Positions 54,293 to 63,183 are shown, numbered from the stretch's first letter. The stretch: DNA of 64,000 bases from Moritella sp. F3 (GCF_015082335.1 NZ_BLRL01000001.1:496001-560000), one strand, 5' to 3'. Notes: generated by a model from the letters alone, not told the origin. Numbers and translations: made by a program.

Positions 54293-56653
54293 ATGAAAAA
54301 CAAACTCAATAAAAAAAATAAATTATTAAACTCGATGGCAATAGCGACAGCTATTGCAACCTTAGGAATTAGCTATGCAAATGCTTTTCCTCAGTTTGAT
54401 GAACTCGATTTACCGATGAAATACATCGTTAAATTCAAAGATACCGACGCTGATGCACCTTCTATGATGGGACTCAATCCAGTTTGGGGCGCCAAGCTAC
54501 TTCAAGAATCAGTTCTCGAACAAGTAAACGCTAAAAAAGTGGAGAAACTCGGAAGTAAGCCGCTTTATAGTGTCGAGATTGAACCACAAGCACTTGCGGA
54601 TTTACAGCTCAACTCTGAAATTGAATATGTAGAATTCGACCCACCACGTTTCTTACTAAGTGAGTCCATTCCTTGGGGACAAGGAGCGATTAATGCAGCG
54701 GGCTTAAACGATAGTAATACCGGAAATCGGACTATTTGTATTATCGATTCTGGTTACGACCTTACTCACAACGACCTTAGTGGCAATCAGGTCTCAGGCA
54801 CCAATGATAGCGGCACAGGTAATTGGAACGCGCCAGGTAATCATAATGCTCATGGCACTCATGTGGCAGGTACGATAGCTGCGATAGCCAATGGTGACGG
54901 TGTTGTGGGTGTAATGCCAAATCAAAATGTAAACTTACATATTGTGAAAGTATTCAATGAATCTGGTTGGGGTTATTCATCTAGCCTAGTCAAAGCAATT
55001 GATACCTGTGCGCAGAACGGCGCCAATGTCGTCAATATGAGCTTAGGCGGCAGTCAATCGAGTCGAACTGAACGTGATGCGCTGCAAGAACTATCTGATA
55101 ATGGTGTCCTACTTATTGCCGCTGCTGGCAATTCTGGAAACACCGCACACAGTTATCCTGCTTCATACGATTCTGTTATGTCAATTGCAGCGGTAGATAA
55201 TCAAAACAACCACGCCGCATTCTCCCAAGCCACTGATCAAGTTGAAGTGGCAGCACCAGGGGTTGCAATTCTATCAACAGTCACCGTTGGTGAAGGTGTA
55301 CTGTCTGATATTGTGATTAATGGTCAACGCTATTTTGACCGTGGCATTGTTCCGCACAACCGCAAAACGCTTGATGGCACTGGCAATTATCAGTCGAGTC
55401 CTGTTGCTGGTTCTTATACAGGGAAACTCGCACGCTGCGATATTTCAGACAACAGTTATAACTGTGGTGACATGGCAGGGAAAGTTTGTCTAACTGAGCG
55501 TATTGAGAATCAACGTACTGGTTATCGACCAGAAATTGATCCTGTAAAAGCTTGTCATAGCGCAGGCGCCCAAGCCGCTATAATCTATAGTAATGATGCC
55601 TTATCTGGTCTGCAAAACCCGTTTGTATTAGATGACAACAATACTTATCCAATCGTTTCGGTTTCAGTTGATAGAGCCCTTGGCCTTGAACTATCAGCAA
55701 TACTAGAACAAGACGTCACAGTGTCCACAACGACAGGTGAAGACTATCAATATTATAATGGGACCTCTATGGCGACACCACATGCAGTAGGTGTCGCGGG
55801 TCTTGTTTGGAGCTATCATCCTCAATGTAGTGCTGCACAGATTCGCTCTGCATTAAAAGCTTCAGCAACAGATATCGATGTTGTAGGTCGAGACAACAGA
55901 ACCGGCTATGGATTGATTAATGCAACAGCGGCCAATGACTATCTAGATGTAAGTTGTGATGGCCCTGAGGGAGGTAATAATAACGATGACATGAAGTTGG
56001 AAAACGGCATAGAAAAATCGCCAATTTCAGGTGGCCGTCGTTCAAGTACTCTTTATAATATTGACGTTCCTGCTAATGCAACTGCATTAACGTTCACCAT
56101 GGCTGGAGGCTCTGGTGATGCAGACCTTTACGTGTTGTTTAACGGTTCGCCAACAACAAATAATTATGATTGCCGATCTTGGACTGAAGGTAATAGTGAA
56201 GTTTGTAGTATTGATAACGTTCAAGCAGGCCAATACCAAGTGCTTGTCTATGGCTATAAAAAGTACGATGGTGCGTCACTGACCGCTACTTATAAAAATG
56301 CTAACGGTGCAACAGATTATGCCAATAGTACAAGAGTCGTTATCCCAGATAATTCATCTTTCGGCGTAGTCAGTAACATCGATGTTAAACGTATTGGTGA
56401 TGCAGGAATAGTCAATATTCAGATCGATATCAAACACAGCTACATTGGTGATTTAAAAGTAACATTGACATCACCAACAGGCTTCAAGGCTATACTGCAC
56501 AATAATAGCGGTGGTTCAGATAGAAATCTAAATACAACTTATGATGTTGACTTCTCAGGCTATGAATCAAAGGGTCTTTGGCAATTAAAGATCGTCGATA
56601 CGAGCAGTCAAGATACAGGGAGCCTAGAAGGCTGGGGATTAAACTTCCAATAA
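54293..56653 (+). CDS. Secreted subtilisin-like (S8) serine protease with PA, PPC and P domains
   Basis: 786 residues. Signal peptide to about 31 (ANA). Inhibitor-I9 propeptide at about 43-122, ending IEYVEFDPPRFLL. Catalytic domain with Asp152 (CIIDSGYD), His187 (NAHGTHVAGT), oxyanion Asn280 and Ser492 (NGTSMATPHAVG). An inserted PA-like domain is at about 335-475. A PPC domain at about 580-665 (GSGDADLYV) and a convertase P domain at about 680-786 follow. Probably exported and self-processed; a Fur-like box upstream suggests iron control. The inhibitor gene follows by 9 bp. Confidence 0.93.
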   Translation: MKNKLNKKNKLLNSMAIATAIATLGISYANAFPQFDELDLPMKYIVKFKDTDADAPSMMGLNPVWGAKLLQESVLEQVNAKKVEKLGSKPLYSVEIEPQALADLQLNSEIEYVEFDPPRFLLSESIPWGQGAINAAGLNDSNTGNRTICIIDSGYDLTHNDLSGNQVSGTNDSGTGNWNAPGNHNAHGTHVAGTIAAIANGDGVVGVMPNQNVNLHIVKVFNESGWGYSSSLVKAIDTCAQNGANVVNMSLGGSQSSRTERDALQELSDNGVLLIAAAGNSGNTAHSYPASYDSVMSIAAVDNQNNHAAFSQATDQVEVAAPGVAILSTVTVGEGVLSDIVINGQRYFDRGIVPHNRKTLDGTGNYQSSPVAGSYTGKLARCDISDNSYNCGDMAGKVCLTERIENQRTGYRPEIDPVKACHSAGAQAAIIYSNDALSGLQNPFVLDDNNTYPIVSVSVDRALGLELSAILEQDVTVSTTTGEDYQYYNGTSMATPHAVGVAGLVWSYHPQCSAAQIRSALKASATDIDVVGRDNRTGYGLINATAANDYLDVSCDGPEGGNNNDDMKLENGIEKSPISGGRRSSTLYNIDVPANATALTFTMAGGSGDADLYVLFNGSPTTNNYDCRSWTEGNSEVCSIDNVQAGQYQVLVYGYKKYDGASLTATYKNANGATDYANSTRVVIPDNSSFGVVSNIDVKRIGDAGIVNIQIDIKHSYIGDLKVTLTSPTGFKAILHNNSGGSDRNLNTTYDVDFSGYESKGLWQLKIVDTSSQDTGSLEGWGLNFQ

Positions 56654-56662
56654 GGAGCCATT

Positions 56663-57016
56663 ATGGCAAAACAAGGGACTCGTTTTAAAATTCGATATCT
56701 CAGTATTTGCTTGGCTCTGGTACTCGTGGTCCCGATGAGCTATTCACATCAGTCCACACCAGTGACAGAGCCAACAAGCATAACCGACATGACAAAGGAA
56801 AACAGGTTGAATCGGTATTATGTGAAATACCAAAAGGGAGGCGAAGGCGCAGCGACAGCACTAGTGAAGAAACATGAACTCGCTATTGTTGATGTGATAC
56901 CAACGCGTAACATACTGATTGTATTTGCAAATAAGCAGTCTATTCAGGAATTGGTTAAAAATACTGTTATTGAATACGTTGAACTAGAGCCAATACGCAG
57001 TTTTTATTCACAATAA
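56663..57016 (+). CDS. Free-standing inhibitor-I9-like secreted protein
   Basis: 117 residues: signal peptide of about 28 residues (LALVLVVPMSYS), a short linker, then an I9 fold at about 50-117 (RYYVKYQKGGEGAATALVKK, ending NTVIEYVELEPIRSFYSQ). The end mirrors the propeptide of the upstream protease (SEIEYVEFDPPRF). It starts 9 bp after that gene and carries no protease domain, so it is probably an inhibitor or folding chaperone of the subtilase, as in fungal POIA1-type proteins. A terminator follows. Confidence 0.8.
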   Translation: MAKQGTRFKIRYLSICLALVLVVPMSYSHQSTPVTEPTSITDMTKENRLNRYYVKYQKGGEGAATALVKKHELAIVDVIPTRNILIVFANKQSIQELVKNTVIEYVELEPIRSFYSQ

Positions 57017-57021
57017 TAATC

Positions 57022-57042
57022 AGCCCCACTATGCGTGGGGCT
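57022..57042 (+). terminator. Terminator of the subtilase-inhibitor operon
   Basis: AGCCCCAC (57022-57029) pairs with GTGGGGCT (57035-57042) around TATGC, followed by TTCTGATT. Confidence 0.82.
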
Positions 57043-57179
57043 TTCTGATTAAAAAGGTCCACAAAGCAAAACGCTTTTCATGCATCATGCCCATCATAAG
57101 CCAACCCCATAAAGATGAGATCAACACGCCGTCTTGGAGCCATCATTACCAATTGACTTAATATTCTGCATAAACCTCC

Positions 57180-57202
57180 ATTATTCTTAAATTAAGAATA
57201 AT
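57180..57202. promoter_or_regulatory. Shared 23-bp LysR operator, copy 1
   Basis: The inverted repeat ATTATTCTT-N5-AAGAATAAT is nearly identical to the one at 58808-58830 (only two central bases differ, and both are followed by YATTTCTTT with Y being T or C). It lies 89 bp before the start of the gene at 57291. Confidence 0.7.
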
Positions 57203-57290
57203 TATTTCTTTGTATGTCTATTTTTCTTAAAAAAAATCAGCATTAAGATGACCCTCGTTAAATGAAACTTTACAATACGAGGAAATTACA

Positions 57291-57764
57291 ATGAAACAAC
57301 CCTATATATTACCGATACGAGCAGGACAGAAACCCGTGACTGGCGATATGCCTCCGCATTTACAGTTTTCAGACCAAAGTCCAAAAGCTCTCTGGAAAGA
57401 GCTGTGTGACTGGGCATTTTCGGTATTTCCATTATCTCGTGAAGAAGCTACGATGATATCGATCCCCACTTCACGTGCTTTATGGCTTGATGAGAGCATT
57501 AAAACATTACCTCATGACGCCTTTATGCCACCAAGAGGGAGTAGAGAATTTGCTCATGTTCATAAAGATGGCAGTATGCATTTATGTGTATCTCAAGATT
57601 TTGCTGATGAAGTTTATGCTAAAAAATGGGGTGAGCCACATCCATATAAGCATCTAGGTGTAAACGAAATATTAGTATTCGCACCAAGAAATACTGAAGA
57701 ACTTGAAGTTGTTAAATCGACACTTAAAGCAGCTTACTATTATGCCACTGGTGACGCTTTATAA
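57291..57764 (+). CDS. Luciferase-like domain (DUF5519) protein
   Basis: 157 residues, cytoplasmic. The C-terminal part FAHVHKDGSMHLCVSQDFADE followed by WGEPHPYKHLGV matches the small luciferase-like domain (PF17648/DUF5519), in which HxH-DGS-H and GWGEPHP are typical; this is not a bacterial LuxAB luciferase. Function unknown. The upstream palindrome is also found before the quinone oxidoreductase gene, so the LysR at 57876 probably controls both. Confidence 0.7.
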   Translation: MKQPYILPIRAGQKPVTGDMPPHLQFSDQSPKALWKELCDWAFSVFPLSREEATMISIPTSRALWLDESIKTLPHDAFMPPRGSREFAHVHKDGSMHLCVSQDFADEVYAKKWGEPHPYKHLGVNEILVFAPRNTEELEVVKSTLKAAYYYATGDAL

Positions 57765-57769
57765 TGATT

Positions 57770-57803
57770 TATCACAGAGTTTCACTTATGAAGCTCTGTG
57801 ATA
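57770..57803. terminator. Hairpin between luciferase-like and lysR genes
   Basis: TATCACAGAG (57770-57779) pairs with CTCTGTGATA (57794-57803), with TTC/GAA continuing the stem. No T-tract. It probably ends the convergent transcripts. Confidence 0.55.
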
Positions 57804-57851
57804 GGTGATCTATATTGGTGAATGATTTATATGGACTTTCTTATTGATATC

Positions 57852-57885
57852 ATAGCTTAAAGTTATAGCTTAAAGTTATAGCTTA
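57852..57885. repeat. 13-bp tandem repeat at the lysR 3' end
   Basis: ATAGCTTAAAGTT occurs at 57852 and 57865, followed by ATAGCTTA. The repeat runs through the lysR stop codon. Confidence 0.7.
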
Positions 57886-58787
57886 CGCTTAATCTCAATA
57901 CAATCTGCCTTCAAATGCTCTACTAGTGAATCAATAAATGCCCTTAGCGCAGGGTTCATTTGCTTATTGTGGGGGTAAACAATATTCACAGGTAAATTGG
58001 TAACACAAAAATCCGGCAATATTTCCACAAACTCCCCAGTTCCTAAGTAAGGATCAATGAAGAACTCAGGTAAATAGATAATACCTTGACCATCAAGTGC
58101 TAAATCCCGCAATAATTCAGGTTCATTCGACACCATTTTTCCATCAACGGCTACCGAAAAGCTTTTTTTGTTTTCTACGAAAGGCCATTTGCTATGGTAA
58201 TCAGGGACAGTATCTATCAAGCATTGATGATGAACTAAATCGCCTGGATGTTTTGGCATGCCATGTTCAGCGATGTACTTAGGCGTGGCCACCAGTTTGA
58301 GTTGCATTGTAGATACCTGTCGAGCGATCAAGCCACTAGAAGGTAAGTGCCCTATACGCACAGCTAAATCATATCCTTCTTCAATTAAATTAACTTTTCT
58401 ATACAAAAATAACGAATTGATTTTAACCTTCGGATGCTCCCTCATAAAGTCGACCATCAGTGGCTTGAGTATAAACGTGCCCCAAAAACTAGGAGCGGTT
58501 ATACGTAATGTACCTCTTAGTTCTTGTTGACCCGCAACGGCTATATTTTCAAGGTGATCTACCGAAGTTAAAATGTCATCAATTTTTTCTAAATAAATTT
58601 TGCCTTCTTCCGTTAGCGTTAAATTTCTTGTCGTTCTATACAGCAGTTTTACATTTAGCCATTGCTCCAACTCTGTCACATAACGGCTTACCGCAGAGTT
58701 TGCCAAATCAAGGCTTTCCGCCGCTTTAGAAAAGCTGTGTTTTCTTACTACCTCACGAAATATTTCCATTCCTCGTAACTTATCCAT
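57876..58787 (-). CDS. LysR family regulator of the flanking genes
   Basis: 303 residues. MDKLRGMEIFREVVRKHSFSKAAESLDL is the LysR helix-turn-helix; effector domain from about residue 90. It is divergent from the NADP-dependent oxidoreductase and convergent with the luciferase-like gene. Both neighbours have an almost identical palindrome about 90 bp before their starts, and copy 2 also lies at this gene's own promoter. This gives a compact regulon: two targets plus autoregulation. The ligand may be an electrophile or quinone (inference). Confidence 0.86.
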   Translation of the reverse strand: MDKLRGMEIFREVVRKHSFSKAAESLDLANSAVSRYVTELEQWLNVKLLYRTTRNLTLTEEGKIYLEKIDDILTSVDHLENIAVAGQQELRGTLRITAPSFWGTFILKPLMVDFMREHPKVKINSLFLYRKVNLIEEGYDLAVRIGHLPSSGLIARQVSTMQLKLVATPKYIAEHGMPKHPGDLVHHQCLIDTVPDYHSKWPFVENKKSFSVAVDGKMVSNEPELLRDLALDGQGIIYLPEFFIDPYLGTGEFVEILPDFCVTNLPVNIVYPHNKQMNPALRAFIDSLVEHLKADCIEIKRKL

Positions 58788-58807
58788 TCATCCTCCAGCA
58801 GTACTTT

Positions 58808-58830
58808 ATTATTCTTTTATTAAGAATAAT
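58808..58830. promoter_or_regulatory. Shared 23-bp LysR operator, copy 2
   Basis: Inverted repeat ATTATTCTT-N5-AAGAATAAT, 91 bp before the oxidoreductase gene and 20 bp before the LysR start. See copy 1 at 57180. Confidence 0.7.
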
Positions 58831-58921
58831 CATTTCTTTTTAGCCGTATTAATTAATATTAACGCATAATGTAAGATTAGTCTCATCAAATGGCAATTCA
58901 ATTTTAACAGAGGCAAATATT

Positions 58922-59860
58922 ATGAAAGCAGTTCAAGTGAAAGCATACGGTGAAATAAATGATGTAGTCGTAGTTGATGACATAAAAAAGCCAACGATTG
59001 AAGCAGGCAAAGTATTGGTTAAGGTGCATGCTGCCAGTGTTAATCCATTAGATAATGTTTTACGTGCAGGCTATATGAAAGACATGATGCCAATGGACTT
59101 TCCTTACGTAACGGGCAGTGATGGAGCAGGCATTGTTGTTGAAGTAGCTGATGATATAGCAACTCTTTCAGTTGGCGATGAAGTCTTTTACCGACCTGAT
59201 TATAGCGAAGCGGCAACATTTGCTGAGTTTCAATTAGTCAGTGCTGATGCTGTTGCCAAAAAGCCTAGCACCGTATCCTTATTAGAAAGCGCAGCCATCC
59301 CTCAAGTTTCCCTTACTGCGTACCAAGCATTGTTGATGGGCGGAGAAGTTAAAGGTAAAAAAGTACTTATACATGGTGGTGCTGGTGGTGTTGGCTCGCA
59401 AGCTATTCAATTGGCAAAAATATTGGGCGCTAGTGAAATAATCACGACCGCTGAAAGCGAACAGGCTGAGCAGCTTAAGCAAAAAGGCGCTGACCAAGTT
59501 ATTGACTTTAGAACACAAAATTTTAGCGAATTAGTATCAGAGATAGACATTGTTATTGACACTATTGGTGGTGAAGTGCAAGAGAAGTCAATTAAAGTGA
59601 CTAAACCTGGTGGCTCAGTTATTACGCTACTAGGCGTTATGTTTGAAGAATTAGCTAACGCGAATAGTGTAATACTTGAGTTACTTTTTCATCAAGCAAA
59701 TGGAGCACATCTTGCGTGGATAGCGCAACAAGTTGATGAAGGTAAGTTATCAACAAAAATTGATACAACATTTGCAGCAAATGATGTGAAAAAGGCGTTA
59801 GCTTATGTAGAACAAGGCAAAGCCCGTGGCAAGGTAGTTGTTGATTTTACTAATTTCTAA
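58922..59860 (+). CDS. NADP-dependent quinone oxidoreductase-like alcohol dehydrogenase family protein
   Basis: 312 residues. MDR (medium-chain dehydrogenase) fold: GSDGAGIVVEV, the AAIPQVSLTAYQAL segment and VLIHGGAGGVGSQAIQLAK (NADPH-binding). No zinc-binding Cys cluster is seen, so it is of the zeta-crystallin/quinone reductase type. It reduces quinones or unsaturated carbonyls in the cytoplasm. It is divergent from the LysR gene with a shared operator. Confidence 0.85.
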   Translation: MKAVQVKAYGEINDVVVVDDIKKPTIEAGKVLVKVHAASVNPLDNVLRAGYMKDMMPMDFPYVTGSDGAGIVVEVADDIATLSVGDEVFYRPDYSEAATFAEFQLVSADAVAKKPSTVSLLESAAIPQVSLTAYQALLMGGEVKGKKVLIHGGAGGVGSQAIQLAKILGASEIITTAESEQAEQLKQKGADQVIDFRTQNFSELVSEIDIVIDTIGGEVQEKSIKVTKPGGSVITLLGVMFEELANANSVILELLFHQANGAHLAWIAQQVDEGKLSTKIDTTFAANDVKKALAYVEQGKARGKVVVDFTNF

Positions 59861-59878
59861 TCAGAATGAAGGAAACAG

Positions 59879-59904
59879 AGGCACTAACCAATGGACTGGT
59901 GCCT
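59879..59904 (+). terminator. Probable terminator of the oxidoreductase gene
   Basis: AGGCACTA (59879-59886) pairs with TGGTGCCT (59897-59904), one G-T pair, followed by TGTTGTATTTTA. Confidence 0.55.
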
Positions 59905-60159
59905 TGTTGTATTTTATACAGAGGTATCGCCTCCATTATGAGGTGGTTTACAACGCTGCTCATGATGGGTCATTACAACCGATGGCTACAATGATGACAT
60001 CAACAATAGTAGGCGTTGTTCTATTACTTACGTTTTCAAAAATATACAAAGGCTAAACAAATTATTCAGCAAAGAAGAAAAATGATTTCATCTTTGAGTT
60101 ATTAATAATTCATAAAAGCGAAGTTACACTATGCTTTTATTTTACAGGACAATAAATAT

Positions 60160-60687
60160 ATGAAATATCCACTTTCCATTAGGCTTCTTCACTGGTTTAT
60201 GGCTGTTACTATGATCGCTTTAATTTTTATTGGCTCATACATGCATGATATTCCGGCTGATGCGGTAAATAAGCTAACCATGTACCCACTGCATAAATCG
60301 TTTGGTGTATTGATCATGATCTTGTTCTTTTTTCGTTTCTATACCAGACTAAAGTCCCCCTTACCTCCCTTGCCCGCTGGCATCAAAGTCTGGGAAGCAA
60401 AACTTTCTCATATTATTCATATTGCACTTTATGTGTCGATGATAGCGCTGCCAATCACGGGGTATTTAATGTCATCAACCTATAAATATAGTCATGGAAT
60501 CGATTTTTTTGGCTTGACATTACCTGATGTATTACCGAAAGACGATGCAATGTTTAACTTATTCCATAGTTTACATGACAAAATTGGCGTACTAGTCTTA
60601 ATTCTAGTGGCATTACATGTTGCGGGAGCGTTAAAGCATCGATTCTTTGAAAGTAAAGAAAATGACGTATTGAACAGAATTATATAA
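60160..60687 (+). CDS. Cytochrome b561 family protein
   Basis: 175 residues, four transmembrane helices. Conserved His residues in RLLHWFMAV, MYPLHKSFGV, SLHDKIG and VALHVAGALKH coordinate two hemes in the inner membrane. It moves electrons between quinol and a periplasmic acceptor, for example reducing superoxide or cytochromes. Cotranscribed with the following gene (15 bp apart). The 299 bp before it hold no gene beyond a weak short frame at 59838. Confidence 0.88.
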   Translation: MKYPLSIRLLHWFMAVTMIALIFIGSYMHDIPADAVNKLTMYPLHKSFGVLIMILFFFRFYTRLKSPLPPLPAGIKVWEAKLSHIIHIALYVSMIALPITGYLMSSTYKYSHGIDFFGLTLPDVLPKDDAMFNLFHSLHDKIGVLVLILVALHVAGALKHRFFESKENDVLNRII

Positions 60688-60702
60688 ATTGGAGATTGAG
60701 CA

Positions 60703-61590
60703 ATGGCAGTCTTAGATAAAGGTAAATGGTACAAAAACAAAGAAGAACGAGACTTGTCAGTAGTTGATAACTTTCATTTACCCGAAGTTATCGAATCAGA
60801 TCGGTATCATCTCTATATATCGCTTGCTTGTCCATTTGCTCACAGGCCTTATTTAGTCATTAATTATTTAGGGCTAAATGATGCTATTTCAATATCAACC
60901 GTTGCAGCAAAAAGGTATGAAGATGGATGGCTGTTTGATAATGACTATCCTGATACCTTAAACAATGCGTCAAGCTTAGTATCGTTATATCAAAGAGCGA
61001 CTCCTACCTATTCTGGTCGAGTGACCGTACCAATACTTTGGGATAAGAAAGAAGGTAATATCGTCGGTAATGATTCAGCGTATATGGCAACTGATTTTGC
61101 GACTAACTGGCTGTCATTAGCTAAGAACCCCGTCCAGCTTATTCCAGAATCAAAAAAGGCTGTAATCAATGAACTAAACCTATGGTTGCACGCTCACGTA
61201 AATACAGGCGTTTATGGGGTCGGATTCGCCTCAAACCAAGTAGCATATGATAACGCGAATATGTCTTTGTTTAAGGCTCTAGATAAACTTGATAATAGGC
61301 TTGCAGATAAAAAATACTTGTTGGGAAGTGACATCACCTTATCGGACCTGTTTCTTTTTCCAACATTAGTGCGTTTTGAAGCGGTATATGAAGTGCACTT
61401 TAAGGCGAATAAAAAAACATTAAAATATTTTAAAAATCTATATCGCTATATGTTGGATTTAGTGTCAATTTCAAGCATTAGAGAAACGATAGATATAGAT
61501 TACATTAAACTTCACTACTATTATTCGCATCGACACATTAATCCTACAGGGATCATACCCGCTGGACCTGAACTTCACTGGTATATCTAG
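60703..61590 (+). CDS. Glutathione S-transferase, glutathionyl-hydroquinone reductase-like
   Basis: 295 residues. Active Cys in SLACPFAHRPYLV, then SGRVTVPILWDKKEGNIVGNDS and a helical domain with KYLLGSDITLSDLFLFPTLVRF, as in the YqjG/ECM4 group. That group reduces glutathionylated hydroquinones with glutathione. Slightly shorter than YqjG, and some contact residues differ (F for W after Cys-Pro). It follows cytochrome b561 by 15 bp. Terminator hairpin downstream. Confidence 0.8.
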   Translation: MAVLDKGKWYKNKEERDLSVVDNFHLPEVIESDRYHLYISLACPFAHRPYLVINYLGLNDAISISTVAAKRYEDGWLFDNDYPDTLNNASSLVSLYQRATPTYSGRVTVPILWDKKEGNIVGNDSAYMATDFATNWLSLAKNPVQLIPESKKAVINELNLWLHAHVNTGVYGVGFASNQVAYDNANMSLFKALDKLDNRLADKKYLLGSDITLSDLFLFPTLVRFEAVYEVHFKANKKTLKYFKNLYRYMLDLVSISSIRETIDIDYIKLHYYYSHRHINPTGIIPAGPELHWYI

Positions 61591-61618
61591 AAAAACTAAT
61601 TTTTATTTGGTTATAAAG

Positions 61619-61648
61619 TGAAGTGGCACAATGAATTTGGCCACTTCA
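61619..61648 (+). terminator. Terminator after the glutathione transferase gene
   Basis: TGAAGTGGC (61619-61627) pairs with GCCACTTCA (61640-61648) around a 12-base loop, 28 bp after the stop. Confidence 0.6.
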
Positions 61649-61786
61649 TTAGAGATCGTTGTGAGAGTGATAGCTTCACGCTCTGAGCCTGCTACCCCTG
61701 AGATAGTGGCCATAAATTAGAGCTGCTTTAAGCAGTAATGTTTAGACCGTTTTGTCGCAAGTAGAGAAGTTAACATCAGGCGTATC

Positions 61787-62290
61787 CTAAGACTCCAAAA
61801 ACTCAATCCTAAAAACTGACAAGGCAAACTCCCCTGCTTCGTGATTATTCACTAAGAGCCCGACTTCTCTCACATCTGACGAGGCGAGTATCGGTGCATT
61901 ACTGATTAACCGTCCTCGAAAAGAGGCTTTAAAATCGGTAAGCGGAAATGTAAATACTTGACGTTGGCCAACGATAGTCTCAAAGTCCTGCTTGTAAGCT
62001 AAGCAATAGCCATTATCAAAAACCACCGCCCTTAATTGGTAACATTTACCGTCACCTTCTACGTCTATCTGAATACTATGCAGTTTTTTCGGAACGCCCT
62101 TAACTGGTCGAAACACCGAACTAAAACCACCATTATTTTCCAGCGATATATGCCCGCTAAATACCCCATGATCATGGTCGAATAACATGCAACCTTCAGA
62201 CAAACCGCCCATAACGCCATCATTCGTTACTCGCCACAGCTCAATGCTCTCTTCACTACTTAAATCTACCGCACGCGTTAAATCAATCAT
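61787..62290 (-). CDS. CIA30 family protein
   Basis: 167 residues. LWRVTNDGVMGGLSEG and FSGHISLENNGGFSSVF are the CIA30 (complex I intermediate-associated 30, carbohydrate-binding-like jelly roll) signatures; a lower Cys-x-x-Tyr region and VREVGLLVNN follow. No signal peptide. The bacterial role is unknown, perhaps an envelope or complex I helper. It overlaps the lysR stop by 4 bp (ATGA), so the two are one operon. Confidence 0.78.
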   Translation of the reverse strand: MIDLTRAVDLSSEESIELWRVTNDGVMGGLSEGCMLFDHDHGVFSGHISLENNGGFSSVFRPVKGVPKKLHSIQIDVEGDGKCYQLRAVVFDNGYCLAYKQDFETIVGQRQVFTFPLTDFKASFRGRLISNAPILASSDVREVGLLVNNHEAGEFALSVFRIEFLES

Positions 62291-63183
62291 GATGGTTCCT
62301 TAATCTGTTCGTTGCTAACACGTTCTTTCAGATATTTAATAAACAGCTGAGTTCGAGTATGCTCATAATCAAGAGTTGGGTAATAAGCACATACAGCGCC
62401 GTGATCAACCGTAACCTCTGGCAATACCTGGATTAACTCACCCACATCAGTTAAGTCTTTGAGCATCTTTTGACTGGCAAGTAACACGCCCATACCGCAT
62501 TTAGCACCGTAAAATAACGCCTCAGGATTGGTCGTTGCAAAATTACCGCGTAACGTAATACGATTACCCGTCGACAATTTTACATCACGTATCGGTCGAT
62601 CACCCCAAATAAGCATATTATGTGACTCCAGATCTTCAATCTTTTCAGGCTTTCCGTATTTATCGATATAATCTGGCGAAGCAAAGAACTTGGCATCGTT
62701 TTTAAACAGTTCAATGGCTTTATAACTGTGGGAGTTTAACTGCTCTAAATCACGACTAATAAACACATCAACATACGTTTCAGGCATTTGCCCTGGAGAT
62801 GTCGTCAATAGTTGAATTTTAATTTTAGGGTACATCAATAAAAAGTCGTTTAAATACTTGATGATGAATTTCGACCCCACCGCGGTGGTCGCACCAATCT
62901 TCAACAAACCCGTCGGCGTTTGATTAACCGAACGCGCTTCATCCACCAGCGCCATCCACTGATCAAGTTGCAACCGTGAGCGCTGATAAAACAACTGCCC
63001 CGCTTCAGTCTGATCTAATGAACGCGTAGTTCGCTTCAATAACTGCACCCCGACTTTATCTTCTAGCCAATTAATACGCTTACTGATCGCAGAACCTGTC
63101 GTATTAAGCTGGTAAGCGGCCCCGTTAAAACTCCCCTCCTCAACCACTTTAATGTAGCTACGTACACACATAATCCAATCCAT
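62287..63183 (-). CDS. LysR family transcriptional regulator
   Basis: 298 residues from ATG 63181-63183 (MDWIMCVRSY); the frame is open to 63216. Helix-turn-helix at about 6-60 (EEGSFNGAAYQLNTTGSAISKRINWLE), effector domain after. Its stop overlaps the CIA30 start, so it is the first gene of that pair and may respond to the same condition. Confidence 0.86.
   Translation of the reverse strand: MDWIMCVRSYIKVVEEGSFNGAAYQLNTTGSAISKRINWLEDKVGVQLLKRTTRSLDQTEAGQLFYQRSRLQLDQWMALVDEARSVNQTPTGLLKIGATTAVGSKFIIKYLNDFLLMYPKIKIQLLTTSPGQMPETYVDVFISRDLEQLNSHSYKAIELFKNDAKFFASPDYIDKYGKPEKIEDLESHNMLIWGDRPIRDVKLSTGNRITLRGNFATTNPEALFYGAKCGMGVLLASQKMLKDLTDVGELIQVLPEVTVDHGAVCAYYPTLDYEHTRTQLFIKYLKERVSNEQIKEPS

Noticed and set aside
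54118..54309. Minus-strand 63-codon frame over the Fur-like box
   Set aside because: It overlaps the protease start and the box; composition and lack of a ribosome site argue against a gene.
57291..57764. Bioluminescence gene (LuxAB) suggested by the luciferase-like label
   Set aside because: The protein is a 157-residue DUF5519-type domain without the LuxAB flavin monooxygenase fold; no lux operon is present.
59838..60056. Short plus-strand frame of 72 codons after the oxidoreductase
   Set aside because: Starts inside the previous gene without a ribosome site; a hairpin terminator lies within it. The end (TMMTSTIVGVVLLLTF) looks like one membrane helix, but nothing else supports a gene.
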